From Podocnemis expansa (lineage: Eukaryota > Chordata > Testudines > Podocnemididae), in NCBI GenBank assembly GCA_007922195.1, contig ML681963.1, positions 138,779,622 through 138,843,621 of the forward strand: a DNA stretch of 64,000 nt. The letters run 5' to 3'. The first letter of the stretch is position 1. Each line of letters begins with the position of its first letter. Below, one piece after another: positions 12,955 to 24,849 of this stretch. A model generated the notes under the pieces. It was not told the DNA's origin and did no database searches. It saw nothing but the letters and a program-made list of their open reading frames with translations. The position numbers were made by a program, and so were the translations under genes.

Positions 12955-13954
12955 TTGGTAATAGCTCTAGCATACTATAAGGAAGGTATATTTATTGTCT
13001 TTTAAAGTCTCTACCTATAACCCTGATGTTCATTTTGGCTTTTTGTTGGGTCTTTCTTCACAATGCATCTGATGAAAGAATAAAATACAACTTACTGGAA
13101 ATAAGTACTAAAATGGATGCCTTTCACATAAGGAGAAACATACTGAAATAAATTGAACTGAAATAATATCAACTCTGCAAAGAAACTTCAGTTTAAATGG
13201 TGTCAGAGGAGTTTTAGCACCACGCTCACATTCAGTGCTTGAGTTCTTAAAAAAACAGTGCTGGAATGCAGGGACGTGGGGCAGGATTTTTGAAAATGGA
13301 CTCTTAGGAGAATTCCAATATTTTTAGCATGAATAATTATTGATTTACTTTACAATTATCAAAAGAACTGCAATGCCATTCTGGATCCCCCCAAACAGTG
13401 CTGGAATGGCCTTGTGAAGTATTTCAACATGACTTGAGCCCTGCTTACATTCATTTTTAGGTACAATCACATGAAGAAATGCAGAAATAGGCCAGGACTA
13501 AAATGAAGCATGATGCTATGTCAAGATAACCTTCTGCACCAACAAAACCTCCTCTGAGTCCAGGGAATAAAGAAATCCTAACCAACCAACCTAGTGCCTG
13601 ACAAAAAGCAGCTGAAGAGATGGATAAGAAATATAAAGAAAAATATTTTGGCTACTTCTAAGATAACTTACTCCACAGATACACATGGACAGAGCTCATC
13701 AGCTGTAATGAAACCTTTGTAACTCTACTGGCCCTGATTCAGGAAAATGCAATGTGCTCTTTAATCCATCTCTGTTGAGAAAAGCAGATGAGTACAGTTG
13801 TGTGCTTTCCTGAATAGGGATGTTCCTCTGAACTGAAGGCTTCAACACAGAATGGCGTTCACATGTAAATGTTTCTAAAATCACATTATAAAATACCTGA
13901 TCACATTAAAAGTGTAAAGTGGGGTTAAACTGATTACATTAGCATTAGTTATTT

Positions 13955-13972
13955 TGTGTGTGTGTGTGTGTG
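13955..13972 (+). repeat. (TG)n microsatellite
   Basis: Nine TG units, then cgtg. A simple repeat; no nearby element identified. Confidence 0.85.
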
Positions 13973-15488
13973 CGTGTTTGTTATAGTAGTTCCAAACTGC
14001 AACTGAGATGCCATGCTGTGTTGGTCACAGAACAGACATATATGCAAACATAGTCCTTGCTCCCAAGACAATGCAGTCTGAAGTCTTTTGAGACAGTTCT
14101 ATAAAATTTGGGGGTTGAGAGGATGAGGAAGAAGTTTAAATAAATTAAAACAAAAACATAACTTTTCCCAAACCAAATAATGCTTCAGCAGATTTTTCAA
14201 CCAGTACAAAAACTTTATAAGAGAAGAACTCAAACCTAAACTCTTGATCTGAACACATAGACACTGCAAGGAATTTTGGATTCAGATTTAAGAGGTCATG
14301 TGGACTACCGTTGTGTGTTACTTTATACACGTGCTGAAATCATTGCATGATCAGGGTCTAAATCTGTATTCATAAAACTTCAGTGGTAGCAAAGCTGAAT
14401 ATCTGCCTGAGTAAAATTTCAAGCATAAACTTGAAGACTCATTTGAAACAATTTGTGGAAAATTTGGCCCAAAATGTCTATTCTTCCCTGCTACGTAACA
14501 GTTGAAGACTATGCTGGGTTATTGCTATTGCAAAAAGAGAGGGGAAGTGTCACTGGCTGACAGGCTGGAGGCAGACGTCGACTAGGTTTAACTATTCTAG
14601 TATGTGAGCTCTATTTCATTCTTTGACTTTAAACCCACTAGTTTAGTTCAAACAACATATTTTTTTGGCCTATAAATTGTTCTCTAGTAAGTCTGAGATG
14701 GAAAGAAGCATACATTTTAATTACTCTCTTTTCTGCAACCATCCTTCTTCTCATGTGAGATGCTCCTCAGAACTGAATTTAAACACTCTATATATCTTAG
14801 ACTTAAGTTCCTCAGACAGGAAAGTGTTGTACTCAACTGCAAGGTGCTGTATCAATATGTGATCTTTATATAATAAGTCATCATTAATTATAATGATAAT
14901 CAAGTTGTAACAGGGTCACCTAGAGAATTATTTGTTTAAAGATTGGCATACTTAGTGACTCCACAGTTTCACTATCAGCATTTATACAAAACCTAATTCA
15001 GCACTCAATGCCCAATCCAAACCACACTGTGGTCAATGAAACCCCTACTACTGCATGTCTGGTCAATGTTGAATGGGACTTTTCATTTTGAGGCAAAGCA
15101 TTTTGTTAGTCATACTGTTTTATAGCAGTATACATGCATCTGAGGAAAGCTGATGTTCAAAAAAATAATGTAACGTTTTTCTTGGCAGTCTCCGTTTTTA
15201 GCTATAAAGATTAAACCACCTCTTATACCTAAACAAAGTCAGTGTAGCTCAGGATGGTGATACATCACCTGCGAAACATGGGGAAACTATCCATTCAGTA
15301 CTTGTTTTGTGAATCAGTAGAAGGGCTCTGACTTAGGATTATCAACATGCACTTCTCATTGGCATAAAATGTACAGCAAATATTAGATGGAGCCAGAGGG
15401 ACACCTGATCTGGCATTCTGTTGTTTTACTCTTTTGCTAGGTAGATATATCCGTGATGACCAACCAGGTTTGCCCATCTTGCCTGGTT
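13973..15488. other. AT-rich DNA, nothing recognised
   Basis: Only short open frames are present (60-65 codons). I see no repeat that I can classify with confidence. Confidence 0.45.
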
Positions 15489-15540
15489 AAAAAAAAAAAA
15501 AAAATTCAAAAGCAGAAAAAGAAAAAAAAGAAAAAAGGAA
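15489..15540 (+). repeat. A-rich tract
   Basis: A 16-base A run followed by A-rich interrupted sequence. It may be the tail of a retroposed insertion on the plus strand, but the sequence before it (15290-15488) was not recognised. Confidence 0.6.
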
Positions 15541-15639
15541 GACCCTGACAAAATAACTATACTTTTTGAGGTATGAATATAGGTCCAAATATCCAGCTGG
15601 TATAAATCAGCATAGCTTATTTGACTTCAATAGGCAGGC

Positions 15640-17065
15640 TAAGATCGAAGATGACATCCATCTCCTCTCTTCTGAGCAATACTGCATCTGATTCTTCTCT
15701 GCCACTCCTGCTTCTATTTATCTCTCAATTTCTCTGCATCAGCCTCCCTCTCTGATTTTGACTCTAGGCTCTTTCACATTCTCTCTTCAGTCCCCAATGT
15801 CCATCCTCAGTGACCTCAGCTTTAGTGTTAATGATCAGTCTAACCCCTTAGCTTCACGTTTTTTACCATCACCCTTACATTCAACCTGCAGTTCTGGAAC
15901 TTTTCATTCACCAAAATGACCATGCACTTGACTTCACCAAGCATTTCTCTCTGATTTCTCTCTTGCTGAGTTCCCTCTCTCTGACCCTCACCTAGCCTTT
16001 TTCAGGATTTTCCCTTTTGCCATTGATATAGTTGTTGCTTCTCTCCATGTTTCAGTCTCATCCACCTGAAAGAGTGTTTTAAGTTTTTTTTTTTTGCTCC
16101 TCTTTCCTATTGCAAGATCTGTTTTGCTAATGCCCAACATCCACTTCTTCCATTCCTGCTCCCACACTATTGAGCATCTTTGGCAGAAATTCCATAATCA
16201 GGCTGACTTCCTTCACTACAACTCCTTTTCTCTTCTCCTTACCCTCTTCACTGGTTTTTTCCACTCATAATACAAATATGCTTTAGTCTGTCTCATCTTA
16301 AAAAAGGGCCACTCCATCCTTAGCCCCACCTGTCTCTCTTGTTAGTGCACCATATCTCTTTCAGCTTTAAGCTAATTGAATACACTGTTTACAGTTGCCT
16401 TCTAGAGCTTTCCTCCTCTAATTCTATCCCACATCCCCTCCAATCCAGGTTTCACTTCTTGTATTTGCATGTTGTAGGAAGGGAAAGGTTCTTGCCAAAG
16501 TTTTTAATGACCTCTTTCTAGCCAAAGCTCAAAACCAGTACACTATCCTCTTCCTCCTTAATCTGTTACAGCCATCTTTGCCTTTGTCTTCTCTGCTGCA
16601 TGAAAAATAAGATGCTTGTCTTCTCTTTCAAGGCTCTTCACTGCCTCTCTCATCCCCTATCCACAATCACCTCTGACTGGCCAGTGACACTAGACTCTAT
16701 TGGCTGCTTGGCAAATTTTTGGAAAAACACTATTGTGCTTTCTCCCAAGCTGACCTTCATGCTTAGAAGGTGCTTGCTGTAGTCATTTGCACAGCTATCT
16801 TCTTCTTAAAACTCTCCTTTACTTTGATGTCTACAACCCCCACCTCCACAAAACTCTTGACAATGATTAAGCTACTGGTGTGATAACACTTCCTATGATA
16901 CTGAACAATGCTGTTTCGGTCTATATCTACCTGTTTATTCTTTCTTGGATTGTAAGTTCTTCATGGTATAGACTGTCCTTTTCTTCTCTTTTTACAGTGC
17001 CTAACACAATAGGATCTTGGTCCAGGACTAGTGTTTCTAGGTACTATAGAACTGCAAATAATAAT
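15640..17065 (+). mobile_element. L2-like LINE, 3' portion
   Basis: The 3' end is clear: 'ggattgtaagttcttcatgg', then 'tttttacagtgcctaacaca', 'ataggatcttggtccagg', and a final aataataataaata. This is the L2/L2-like 3' terminus. The preceding pyrimidine-rich stretch (15640-16900) is probably degraded ORF2: around 16630-16650 the plus-strand reading 'FKALHCLS' resembles the YKALHGL part of L2 reverse transcriptase tails. The 5' boundary is a guess, and stops and frameshifts abound. It could alternatively be two fragments. Confidence 0.6.
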
Positions 17066-17100
17066 AAATATTTACGAGCATGCTGCTTTCAGTTCCTGTA

Positions 17101-17135
17101 ACTTTATTTTATTTTATTTTATTTTATATTTTATT
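17101..17135 (+). repeat. (TTTTA)n microsatellite
   Basis: About six TTTTA units with one interruption lie just beyond the L2-like 3' end; the array may have grown from an insertion-associated A/T-rich tail. Confidence 0.8.
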
Positions 17136-17691
17136 CAGCTGGACATTTTTGGTTACCATTTTTCATGATCAGTTAATAAGGCAGATGACCTACAATAATA
17201 AGAAATACCTCTTCATTCTCAAATTTCCACCAGATCAGAGCAAAGCAAACTGATTTACCAGACCACATTAGACTTGGTTAGTAAGCATTTGGCAGATACA
17301 GTACCAGCAAATGGATAGACAATTTCCAGCTTTGTCTTAAAAATATGAAAAAGTTCAACTTCAGACTGCAGTTGACAGAGGAAAATTAAAGAAAGAGTTA
17401 GGGAGAGAGCTGGCAAGATGCTGTTCTGAGAATACTGGGGAATGCATTATAAGGTGCTGAGAAATCAGTCTGATGGGAAGTTGAGAGATCTTCAAAGGCT
17501 CCATACATCTTCCATTGAAAGTCAATCAAAGATTGCCATTTTTCTCTCATTCGTGCCTTTGAAAATCTCCCCAAGGAGCTCAGAAGAACAATGGTGCTAA
17601 TCTTTATTGTATATATCATATCTATTCCACTGTGTGTGCGCCCATGCACACACGATGGCTAAAATAAAAATAGAAGTACTAAAGAAGGATA
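17136..17691. other. Intergenic DNA, nothing recognised
   Basis: No repeat or gene identified between the simple repeat and the hAT element at 17700. Confidence 0.45.
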
Positions 17692-18006
17692 GGCTAGAGC
17701 AGTAGTTCTTAATGAGTGTGTTGCAACACATTGTGTGTCAAAACAGACAACTGAGTGTGTTGGCAGGCCGGGAGCCAAGCTTGCAAGAACCTAGAGCATT
17801 GCAGCTTCCCAGCAGTGGGGCTGGGTTCAGGTGGCAGCATGGGGCCTTGCAGCAGCTTTTCAGCAGTGGGCACTCTGCCAATGAAGAGAGGGACTTTTCA
17901 GTGGCGGGAGGCATTTTGGCGGCGGTGGGCACTGTATTGCTCACAGTTGTACACTCTGCCAACCATGTCATGACATTAAAAAAGATTGAGAACCACTGGG
18001 CTAGAG
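17692..18006. mobile_element. hAT MITE, 8-bp target duplication ggctagag
   Basis: Exact ggctagag copies at 17692-17699 and 17999-18006 bracket an element of 299 bp (17700-17998). The ends are cagtagttcttaa and the reverse complement cagtggttctcaa, the widespread hAT 'CAGTGGTTCTCAA' terminus. The interior is GC-rich (cagcagtgggg and similar strings) and holds a 110-codon plus frame (17712-18044) and a 90-codon minus frame; neither resembles a transposase, and both are taken as fortuitous. Confidence 0.9.
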
Positions 18007-19516
18007 ACAAACAGAGGTTAGTACTAGTGGCAGAAGCATTTTGATATGAGCAGTTATGTTAGGTTTTGAATGAAGGTCCCAAAATTTGATAAATGTGAAA
18101 TTCCTCTCAACTGTGACATGGCCCACCATATATCTTGGTGGCTGAGTCACATATCATCCTAGTCCAATAAGTTGCTAGTTAAACGTAGGATGCTTGAATG
18201 AATTACATAGTCTCGATGTTGGTATGAGTCTGAGTTTATTTTTTGCAATACAAGTACTGTATCTGAATCCTTCTTACGTTAGCTCTGTTCCCCTTCAGCA
18301 TTAGAAGCAGTGGGAGACGTTAAAGTAAGGCTGAAAAATATGGGCTTGGAATATAACTGACTTTACCCTGCCAGGCTCTGGGTTCATGGTACAGGTCAGA
18401 AATGCATTTCTTTCCCCAAGGGTATGATAATATATTTGGAGAGGGAGAGATGGCATGCAGAATGTACTCAAGACTTGGATTCAAGAGCTTCAAAAGATTC
18501 AGATACATAGGGACATTTGCTTTTCCCCATATACCCTTCCAATTTGCGTTACTCTTCTATCTGGATTCTTAAACTTACCGTCACTCATTTAATTTATTTA
18601 GCTCATTAGTCAGGGTATACATAATGCTTTACCTATTTCTTGCACATTAGTTAACATCAATGACTCATCTTACCCATGATGGAATGCAGTATTACTCTTG
18701 CTAGAGTGGATTGTATTCTTTTTCTTTCTTTCTTTCTTATTCAAGTTTCGTATAAAGTACATTTATAAACTACAGGAGCAAGAGTGACTAAAATAAGCAC
18801 TCCTACTATTTGTAAGATTGCCCTACATTTCTTAGGGAAGTACTTATGGGAAAGTCATGGACCACGAAATTTTGTTTTGAGGCTCATGAAATGTTCTCAT
18901 GCTGAGATGAGATGAAGAGCCATGACCATAATGTCACCATGTTTTCAGCAACTGAATTATGTTTCTGATGATTTAAATGCAAATGGGGCAACCAGTTATG
19001 ATAAAAGAAGAGCCCACCTCAAACATCACCTAGGTTTCAAATTAAAAGTTGACCAAATGGCTCCAGAAACTGGGTAATGGCCTTTGATCATGAGGCTGAT
19101 GTAAGAGTTTGGATGCTCCCAGACTTATAGTAACTGACAGTTGCTATGAACTGGTGGCTGCTAGGTTGCTTAAGCAAAAAGAACAATCAGAGTTATAGAT
19201 TCATAGAAACTGAGTTGCTCAGTTCCTAAAATGCAGGAAAACACATCACCACAAACAGTACTAACTGGCAACCTGATTGGCTTTCCTCAGAAACCAAGGA
19301 TTAAATTATAACATCCTTTGGTCAGAGTTATATAAGCCTTACAGGAAAGCTTACTCTGCTGCTGCTGCTCATTCGGGATGCAATTCATCCTTGCGCAAGG
19401 AACCAACATAAGTACTTACATCCTGTTCAAAACAGGTCTTAATGAGAAAGTGAATTGCACCCTCTGTGGATAAATGGAGAACTTCAGTCTCTATAGCACC
19501 TCTTAAAAGTGGTAGG
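18007..19516. other. Intergenic DNA with a TTTC microsatellite
   Basis: No gene or transposon recognised apart from the TTTC run at 18717-18739. Near 19360 there is a short gctgctgctgct run. Confidence 0.45.
18717..18739 (+). repeat. (TTTC)n microsatellite
   Basis: About five TTTC units. No associated element recognised. Confidence 0.75.
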
Positions 19517-19637
19517 GTCCAGATTTTTAAAGGTATTTCAGCAACTAAAGGTGCAATTAGGTACCTACCAGTATTCTGAAAAAACTTTTCTATAAATACC
19601 ACTTGGTGGCTAAACATGTTTAAAAATCCAGCCCTAC
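19517..19637. repeat. Short inverted-repeat element
   Basis: The left end ggtccagatttttaaaggta and the right end, read on the minus strand as gggctggatttttaaacatg, form an imperfect inverted repeat. The inside has 'aggtgcaattaggtacctacc', the TAGGTGCCTA theme also seen at 43809 and 59755. I infer an old MITE-like hairpin of about 121 bp. Confidence 0.6.
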
Positions 19638-20281
19638 ATTAATACAGACATAATTTGAAAACGATACTAGGAACAAACACATTTTTAGTTTTGAAGAGTT
19701 TCAGGAAACCTTCTTCAAGCTCATTTTCTCCTGTCTGCAAGCCAAGGCTTGCAGCAGAAGTGCTGAAATGCCACAAGAAAGACTGTCCTCATGGAATTTC
19801 CAGCCCTAGTCACAAGCAGGAAGAACCAGACAGTTCATGTGAAACCCTGTTCCCACAAGACTTCCAACCCAAGTTAGCAAACTCAAGAGTTTTGGATGAC
19901 TCTGAAAGACTCCATATGTTAGGATGTTTACCTGAAGTTTTAAATGTTTGCCTAATCATTAGTCATGTTGCAGGGTTAAAGATCCGGAAATGGTATAGTT
20001 CAGTATGTCTTCAGTTGACCTGCCTGCTACACCATATCTTGATTTTTTCCCCCATTTATTTATTTAATTTATTGAGTGCAAGTTTGAGAATACCTCAGTT
20101 TTTCTCCCTCTTCTCTCTCCCTAGTTTCACTATGTTTTCTCTTGGAATGTATGCATGCATCTAAAAATAAAGTAACAGTAAAAGTGGGCAAACATTATTT
20201 GTATAATTATGTGGTTAAGTTATATGTGTGATACTGTGTGAATTTATTTTATTTATCTAACAGGAGAATAGTTCTTGAAGT

Positions 20282-20312
20282 GCGCTCTCTCTCTCTCCCC
20301 CTCTCTCTCTCT
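20282..20312 (+). repeat. (CT)n microsatellite
   Basis: CT repeats with a central CCCCC interruption. Confidence 0.85.
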
Positions 20313-20401
20313 ATACTGGACTGAAAAATTTCTAAACTGTTATCTTACCAAACAAAGATTAACTCAGAGTCCTGAGGAAGGTGGCTTATGTGTAGCGAGG
20401 T

Positions 20402-20453
20402 CTGGAAACAGGAAAGCACTTAAGCACATGCTTAAAAGTTTTCCTGATTCTGG
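20402..20453. repeat. Hairpin-family fragment
   Basis: It contains 'gcacttaagcacatgctta', complementary within itself, and 'tcctgattctgggac', matching the arm of the dispersed hairpin family (see 2655). Confidence 0.5.
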
Positions 20454-21815
20454 GACTGACTGGATGCCATGGTGTCACATGTATTAGCCAAGGGCTGCTT
20501 TGGAACAGAGACAGCCAATTGTGTAAGGTTCACCATAGGATATTGTACATTGATAATGAAAGCATTAAAGTGCCATACATTAAGAATAAGTATTCTAGGC
20601 AACTAATATCACAATTGAAGCCAGTTATTTAGAGTACAAAGAGCTGTTTGAGAACTGCATTTTTATTTTCCTCAATATGTAGGATAGTTAAAATAAAGTC
20701 ATGCAAAAGTTCAGTTCAGATCACAAAAGTTGGCATTTCCATATGGTACACACAGTTAGCAGCATATTTACATTGCCTACAGACCAGATTTTTCTCTTCT
20801 ATTCTTATTAGCCTGACAGCCTGTAATTTCCTACACATTTATGACCCGTTCCATAAAAGTTAATCAAAATTTATAAGTATGCCTTTACCATATTAGTTTT
20901 CTGCAATGTAAATAAAATCATCAAGATAGGACTTATCTGTTTGGTTTTCAGCATAAAATGCATTTTGATTATTTTCACCTTGAGGCATATAGACATTTCA
21001 ATAAAAGTGGAATTTCATTTTCTTTCATAATAAAGTTACTGTTGATATTTCATCATTCACAAACTCTTGGCAGTTCTAATTGGAAATCAAATTGATTTCC
21101 CACTACTATGCATAAATCCTTGCTGGATTATTGTAGGATTGATTGCACTGAGTTTCTGATTATTTTGTTCACTTTTAACAATAAAAGTGTATTGAGGCTA
21201 TTTGATTTGAAGAGAAAAAGCAGACAAGGAAGGCATGAAATTTTGCTTATTGTAAATGAAGACAAAATCAGGCTTCATTCTCAGTTAACTTTGTCATCTT
21301 TTTAATGTCTGATGTTTGTAAAATGTGTGTGTGTTTATAACCATTGCATAAATATTTTGTAACTTTTCTGTTTTAAAATGTTCTATAGCATCCATTACAT
21401 TGCACCCCCAGCTACTGAGAGAGCCTTAAATTAAGGCACTGAGATTCAATATTGAGGTATAACACATTGTCCCATTTCTCAAATGGATGACCAGCAGCAA
21501 GGATGGAAAATGTGGGACTTCTGGACCTAAAAGCGTGAGTTGGTACCACCAGAGCTAAAGGATAAAGCAGGGTTGTTGTTATAGCCCAAACCAATAACTG
21601 AAGCAGAAATCTGCAAGTGGTCCAGCCATGAAAGAGGGACAAAGAGTTACAGTAAGTGAATTTCAAACAAATGAAACTTCCACAGTCCTAACCCATACGT
21701 CCTGGGCTGAAAAAAAAAAGAATAAGATTGATTCTCTTGGGATAGTCTCTTTAATGATGTTACAGACTTTTCTATGGCATTCCTCATGACAACTTCAACA
21801 AAATTTTCTTCCCAA

Positions 21816-21945
21816 CACCTCTGCTGGGTAAGGAAGCATCATTATACATACCCGTTTTATAGATGAGGATCGAAGAAATTAATTGACTCATCCAAGGTTT
21901 CAAAGGAAGTCTATGAGAGTCAAGATAAGAACCCAGAATCCTCTA
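21816..21945 (-). mobile_element. MIR/CORE-SINE fragment
   Basis: The plus strand reads 'catacccgttttatagatga', 'ggatcgaagaaattaattga', 'ctcatccaaggtttcaaagg' and 'gataagaacccagaatcc'. This is the reverse complement of the MIR core and its upstream part ('catctgtaaaatggg', 'gtgaccttgggcaag' in sense). It is an ancient, non-coding SINE. Confidence 0.75.
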
Positions 21946-22597
21946 AAATTATCTAAACAAAGGCTGTTGTTTCCAAGTCCTAGTCAAGAATCTGGAGGAA
22001 TGTCCTCAGGATACTATGTTCAGTATGGTAAATAATGTGCCATTTCTTATTGTATGCAACAGAGAGGAGTAGTAATGAAAATCAGGCCATGATGAAAGAA
22101 AAAAGGGTAAGATTTGTTGCTATTAGATTTGATAAGAATAAATTTTCCTTTACTTAACACTGTTCTGTGAAGAATTTACATTGGTAATGAATTTTTGACA
22201 AAACACATATTCTAATCAGTGTGATGAAAACATATTTAAGGAAGATTAAGCAGTTCTTGGAAATATATTGATCTTTAGAAGATATATGAATTGTCTGAGA
22301 TGGTGTTAGTTGAATATCAAAATGCTGGTGTGACTGAAGAAGAAAACAAACCTTTTGAAATGCATAAGTAATACAATGACCTTCCAGTCAAAAATTGAAC
22401 TTAACAGGATGCTTGGACTATGTTTGCATTTGTTTTTCCACATATTTTGAAGCAAGTGCCTGATTATTTGTGCTAGCTAGCTCTTAAAGAGAGCAGGGAA
22501 AGCTTGGCAAAAAGATGATATTCTGAAATGATTTCTTAGCTTTATCCATTCAGTGAAGAACAACTCTTCTATGTGAGTTAGTGTTGTGTCTTCTGAT

Positions 22598-22655
22598 CTT
22601 GATTTTACTGAAGTCAACAGGGACTTTGCAATTAACTTCAATGGGATAAAATACT
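22598..22655. repeat. Small 'ttgaagtcaatggg' inverted repeat
   Basis: 'gattttactgaagtcaacagggac' and 'ttaacttcaatgggataaaat' are imperfect inverted copies. This resembles relics of a hairpin element common in sauropsid DNA. It ends just before the element at 22677. Confidence 0.45.
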
Positions 22656-22673
22656 ACATATTATCTTGGATTA

Positions 22674-23178
22674 CAAGGCTATGTCCACATGTACATCGTT
22701 ATTTCAAAATAAAGTCCTTATTTCAAAATACATTAATTTGAATTAAGAAAATGTTAATTCAAATTAAGGGAAAAGCTCAAAGCAAAATAGCATGTCCAAA
22801 CACAGGACTTGCTATTTTGCTTTAGGAGAGGGACACCATGGGAGGTGTGCCAACATGGCCCCCTCCCTGGGCCATGCCTCCACCCAATATAGGCTAAAAG
22901 GAAGGCACCCTGGGAAGGAGAAGGGCAAAAGTGTTATTTCAAAATAATGGTTATTTCAAAATAACACATCTGAATGACGTTATTTCAAAATAACCATTTT
23001 GAAATAACAGCCGTTTTGATTTAAAGTAGGTTTAAGCTATTTTGAAATGATGGCTCTTATTTCGAAATAATAGAGCCTGTCATTTCGAAATAAGAATACA
23101 TCATGTGGACCTAATCTCTTTTATTTTGAAATAACCAGTGTTATTTCGAAATAAAAGAGACGTGTGGACATACCTCAA
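22674..23178. mobile_element. TIR element made of TTATTTCGAAATAA-type palindromes
   Basis: The ends are ggctatgtccacatg (22677) and, on the minus strand, aggtatgtccacacg (ending 23175). CAA flanks both sides (22674-22676 and 23176-23178), a possible 3-bp target duplication. Much of the interior is many variants of ttatttcaaaataa or ttatttcgaaataa in both phases, around a GC-rich centre (about 22810-22930). It has no coding capacity. I infer a MITE; a 3-bp duplication would fit PIF/Harbinger, but the target is not the usual TWA. Confidence 0.75.
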
Positions 23179-23302
23179 TTGATTGTCTCAACTTCTTTGG
23201 AGATTGTCCAACAACAAAATTTCTAAAAACGATTTTTTGGAATTATTTAGAACTGCTGGTGAAGATACATCCAGTGCATCCCATCTCAAAAACTAAGAAT
23301 TG

Positions 23303-24640
23303 TTAGATGTGGTGGTCCCTAAGTTTCTTTGGTAGACCTTCAGTTATTTTTTTATAAAGTTTGTATTTAATATTTCTATTTGTAAAAGTTGTAATGTCCT
23401 CAAATATTTTGCTCGCAAAACAGGCAATTTTTCCTGGGTCACTCTCTGTCATAATTTTCTTTGGCTGTCCACTACAAACGATGATGACTGTGAGAGAGCA
23501 ACTAGTACTTTCTCGCATGCTGATGAGATGCAAGTCCAGCTCTTGAACAGAAACATCAACCACATTGAGGGCAGGAGATGTCTCTCTGTAGGTTTTGAGT
23601 GATGTTGTATCTCATCTGATGTTGATGCTTATACGTTGCTAATAGTTTTTCTTCTACCTTTTCAATGGCCTCAGTTACAGCATTTCCCCACTGTACATGG
23701 TTTTCTGCTAATGTCTCTGATTTGCCCATATCAATACTCACAATCTTGAGATATCTCTTAAGGACATCTTTGTAGAATAGCTTCTGACAACCCATAGCTC
23801 GTTTACTTTCCTTCAAGTTCACCAAAAAGAAGATTTGCAGAAGGCAGTGTCCACATGTCCTGATCACCTCAAATGTGAGGAAGTAATATTATTTCTACAC
23901 TGGGCATTTCAGCTCTTGCTAATACTTCAGTGTTAGGAATTCAGTCTTGCCACCTGATGTTCATGATTTGCCATAAGTACCTCAGCTGGAGGCTCGTTAG
24001 CTTTTTCAGATGTCTTCTATACAGTGTCAGTGTCTCCACAGAGTAGAGCATAGAAGATAATCATCATTGCGCTGTAGACCTTGACATTTATAGACAGTTT
24101 GTTCCCATTCTGAACCCAAGGTATCTTTTTGATGCTGCCAAAAACACTGACTGCAGCTTGAAGACATGAAGTTATCTCAGCATCTGAAGAGTTGTCATTT
24201 GCCACTGTGCTACTCAGATAAGTGAAGAACTTAACATTCTTGACAGCTTTACTACTGATGACAATATGTGGTCTAAAGTTATCATCAGTTTGTCTGTTGG
24301 CTGGTTGGAACAGTAATTTGGTCTTACTTGTGTTGATCTACAATCCAAACTTGCTTGCTGCATCAGTAAAATAAGCTGTCATTTCCTTCATGGTTTTTCT
24401 GGGTGAGAGCAACCAAGGCCACGTCATCCACAAAGAGAAGTTTCCTAACCCACTCTTCTCTGACCCTGGTGTTGGCATCTAACCTGGTAACTCTGAAAAC
24501 AGCCTGCCATCACTTCTTGTTCATTCATAGATGCTGGTGCTAAGATTTTCATTCAGTGCTTGAGAATCCCACTGCAATGAATAAAGTGAAGAGGACTGGA
24601 GGAAGCACACATCCCTGCTTGACCCTGTACTGGCCCAAGG
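23303..24640 (-). pseudogene. Decayed non-LTR retrotransposon reverse transcriptase
   Basis: Read on the minus strand, 24625-24567 gives 'RVKQGCVLPPVLFTLF', matching the RT block before the catalytic box, and 24434-24423 gives FVDD, the F/Y-x-D-D catalytic motif. Downstream, 24205-24017 keeps 'ANDNSSDAEITSCLQAA', typical of the post-catalytic region of a widespread non-LTR RT family. Near 23580-23530 a remnant of a C-terminal zinc finger is visible (SCPQCG, an in-frame stop, then 'CFCSRAGLASHQHA'). Multiple stops and frame changes make it non-functional. The 5' RT part and endonuclease are missing. It is more complete than the CR1 tails elsewhere and belongs to a different family; I cannot name the clade with certainty. 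Confidence 0.85.
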
Positions 24641-24849
24641 TCCACTTGAGAGCTAGCAGAAGGAATGGCACTCTACAACCAATTCATAGGCTGTTTGCCC
24701 ATGCTGCTGCCTATTCTCACAAAAGGAATCCCATTAGACTGAAACAGGCAGCTGAGTTGGGCATGGGGAATTCTGTTCCAGACTAATGCATGTTTTTACA
24801 TTTATACTCTCAAAATTTCTCCCTGAAGAAACACAGTCAGAAGGAATTT
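24641..24849. other. Unassigned segment next to the LINE relic
   Basis: A moderately GC-rich segment between the RT relic and the fold-back element. It could be further degraded LINE sequence or an insertion; nothing in it was recognised. Confidence 0.35.

Larger units (their letters stand above)
11005..13954. other. Intergenic DNA with homopolymer tracts
   Basis: No gene or classified transposon recognised. It contains a 17-base G run (11728-11744) and a C9A10 junction (12936-12954). A 110-codon minus-strand frame at 11469-11801 crosses the G run, where it encodes only prolines, so it is not considered coding. Confidence 0.45.
19638..21815. other. Intergenic DNA; longest clean open frame, not called a gene
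   Basis: The plus-strand frame at 19655-20164 has 169 codons without a stop, but it begins at TTG; its first ATG lies about 88 codons in. It has no domain, splice context or homologue that I recognise. A CT microsatellite (20282-20312) and a hairpin-family fragment (20402-20453) follow. Confidence 0.4.

Noticed and set aside
19655..20164. 169-codon open frame on the plus strand
   Set aside because: It starts at TTG, its first ATG leaves about 80 codons, there is no recognisable domain, and the length is within chance for six frames over 64 kb.
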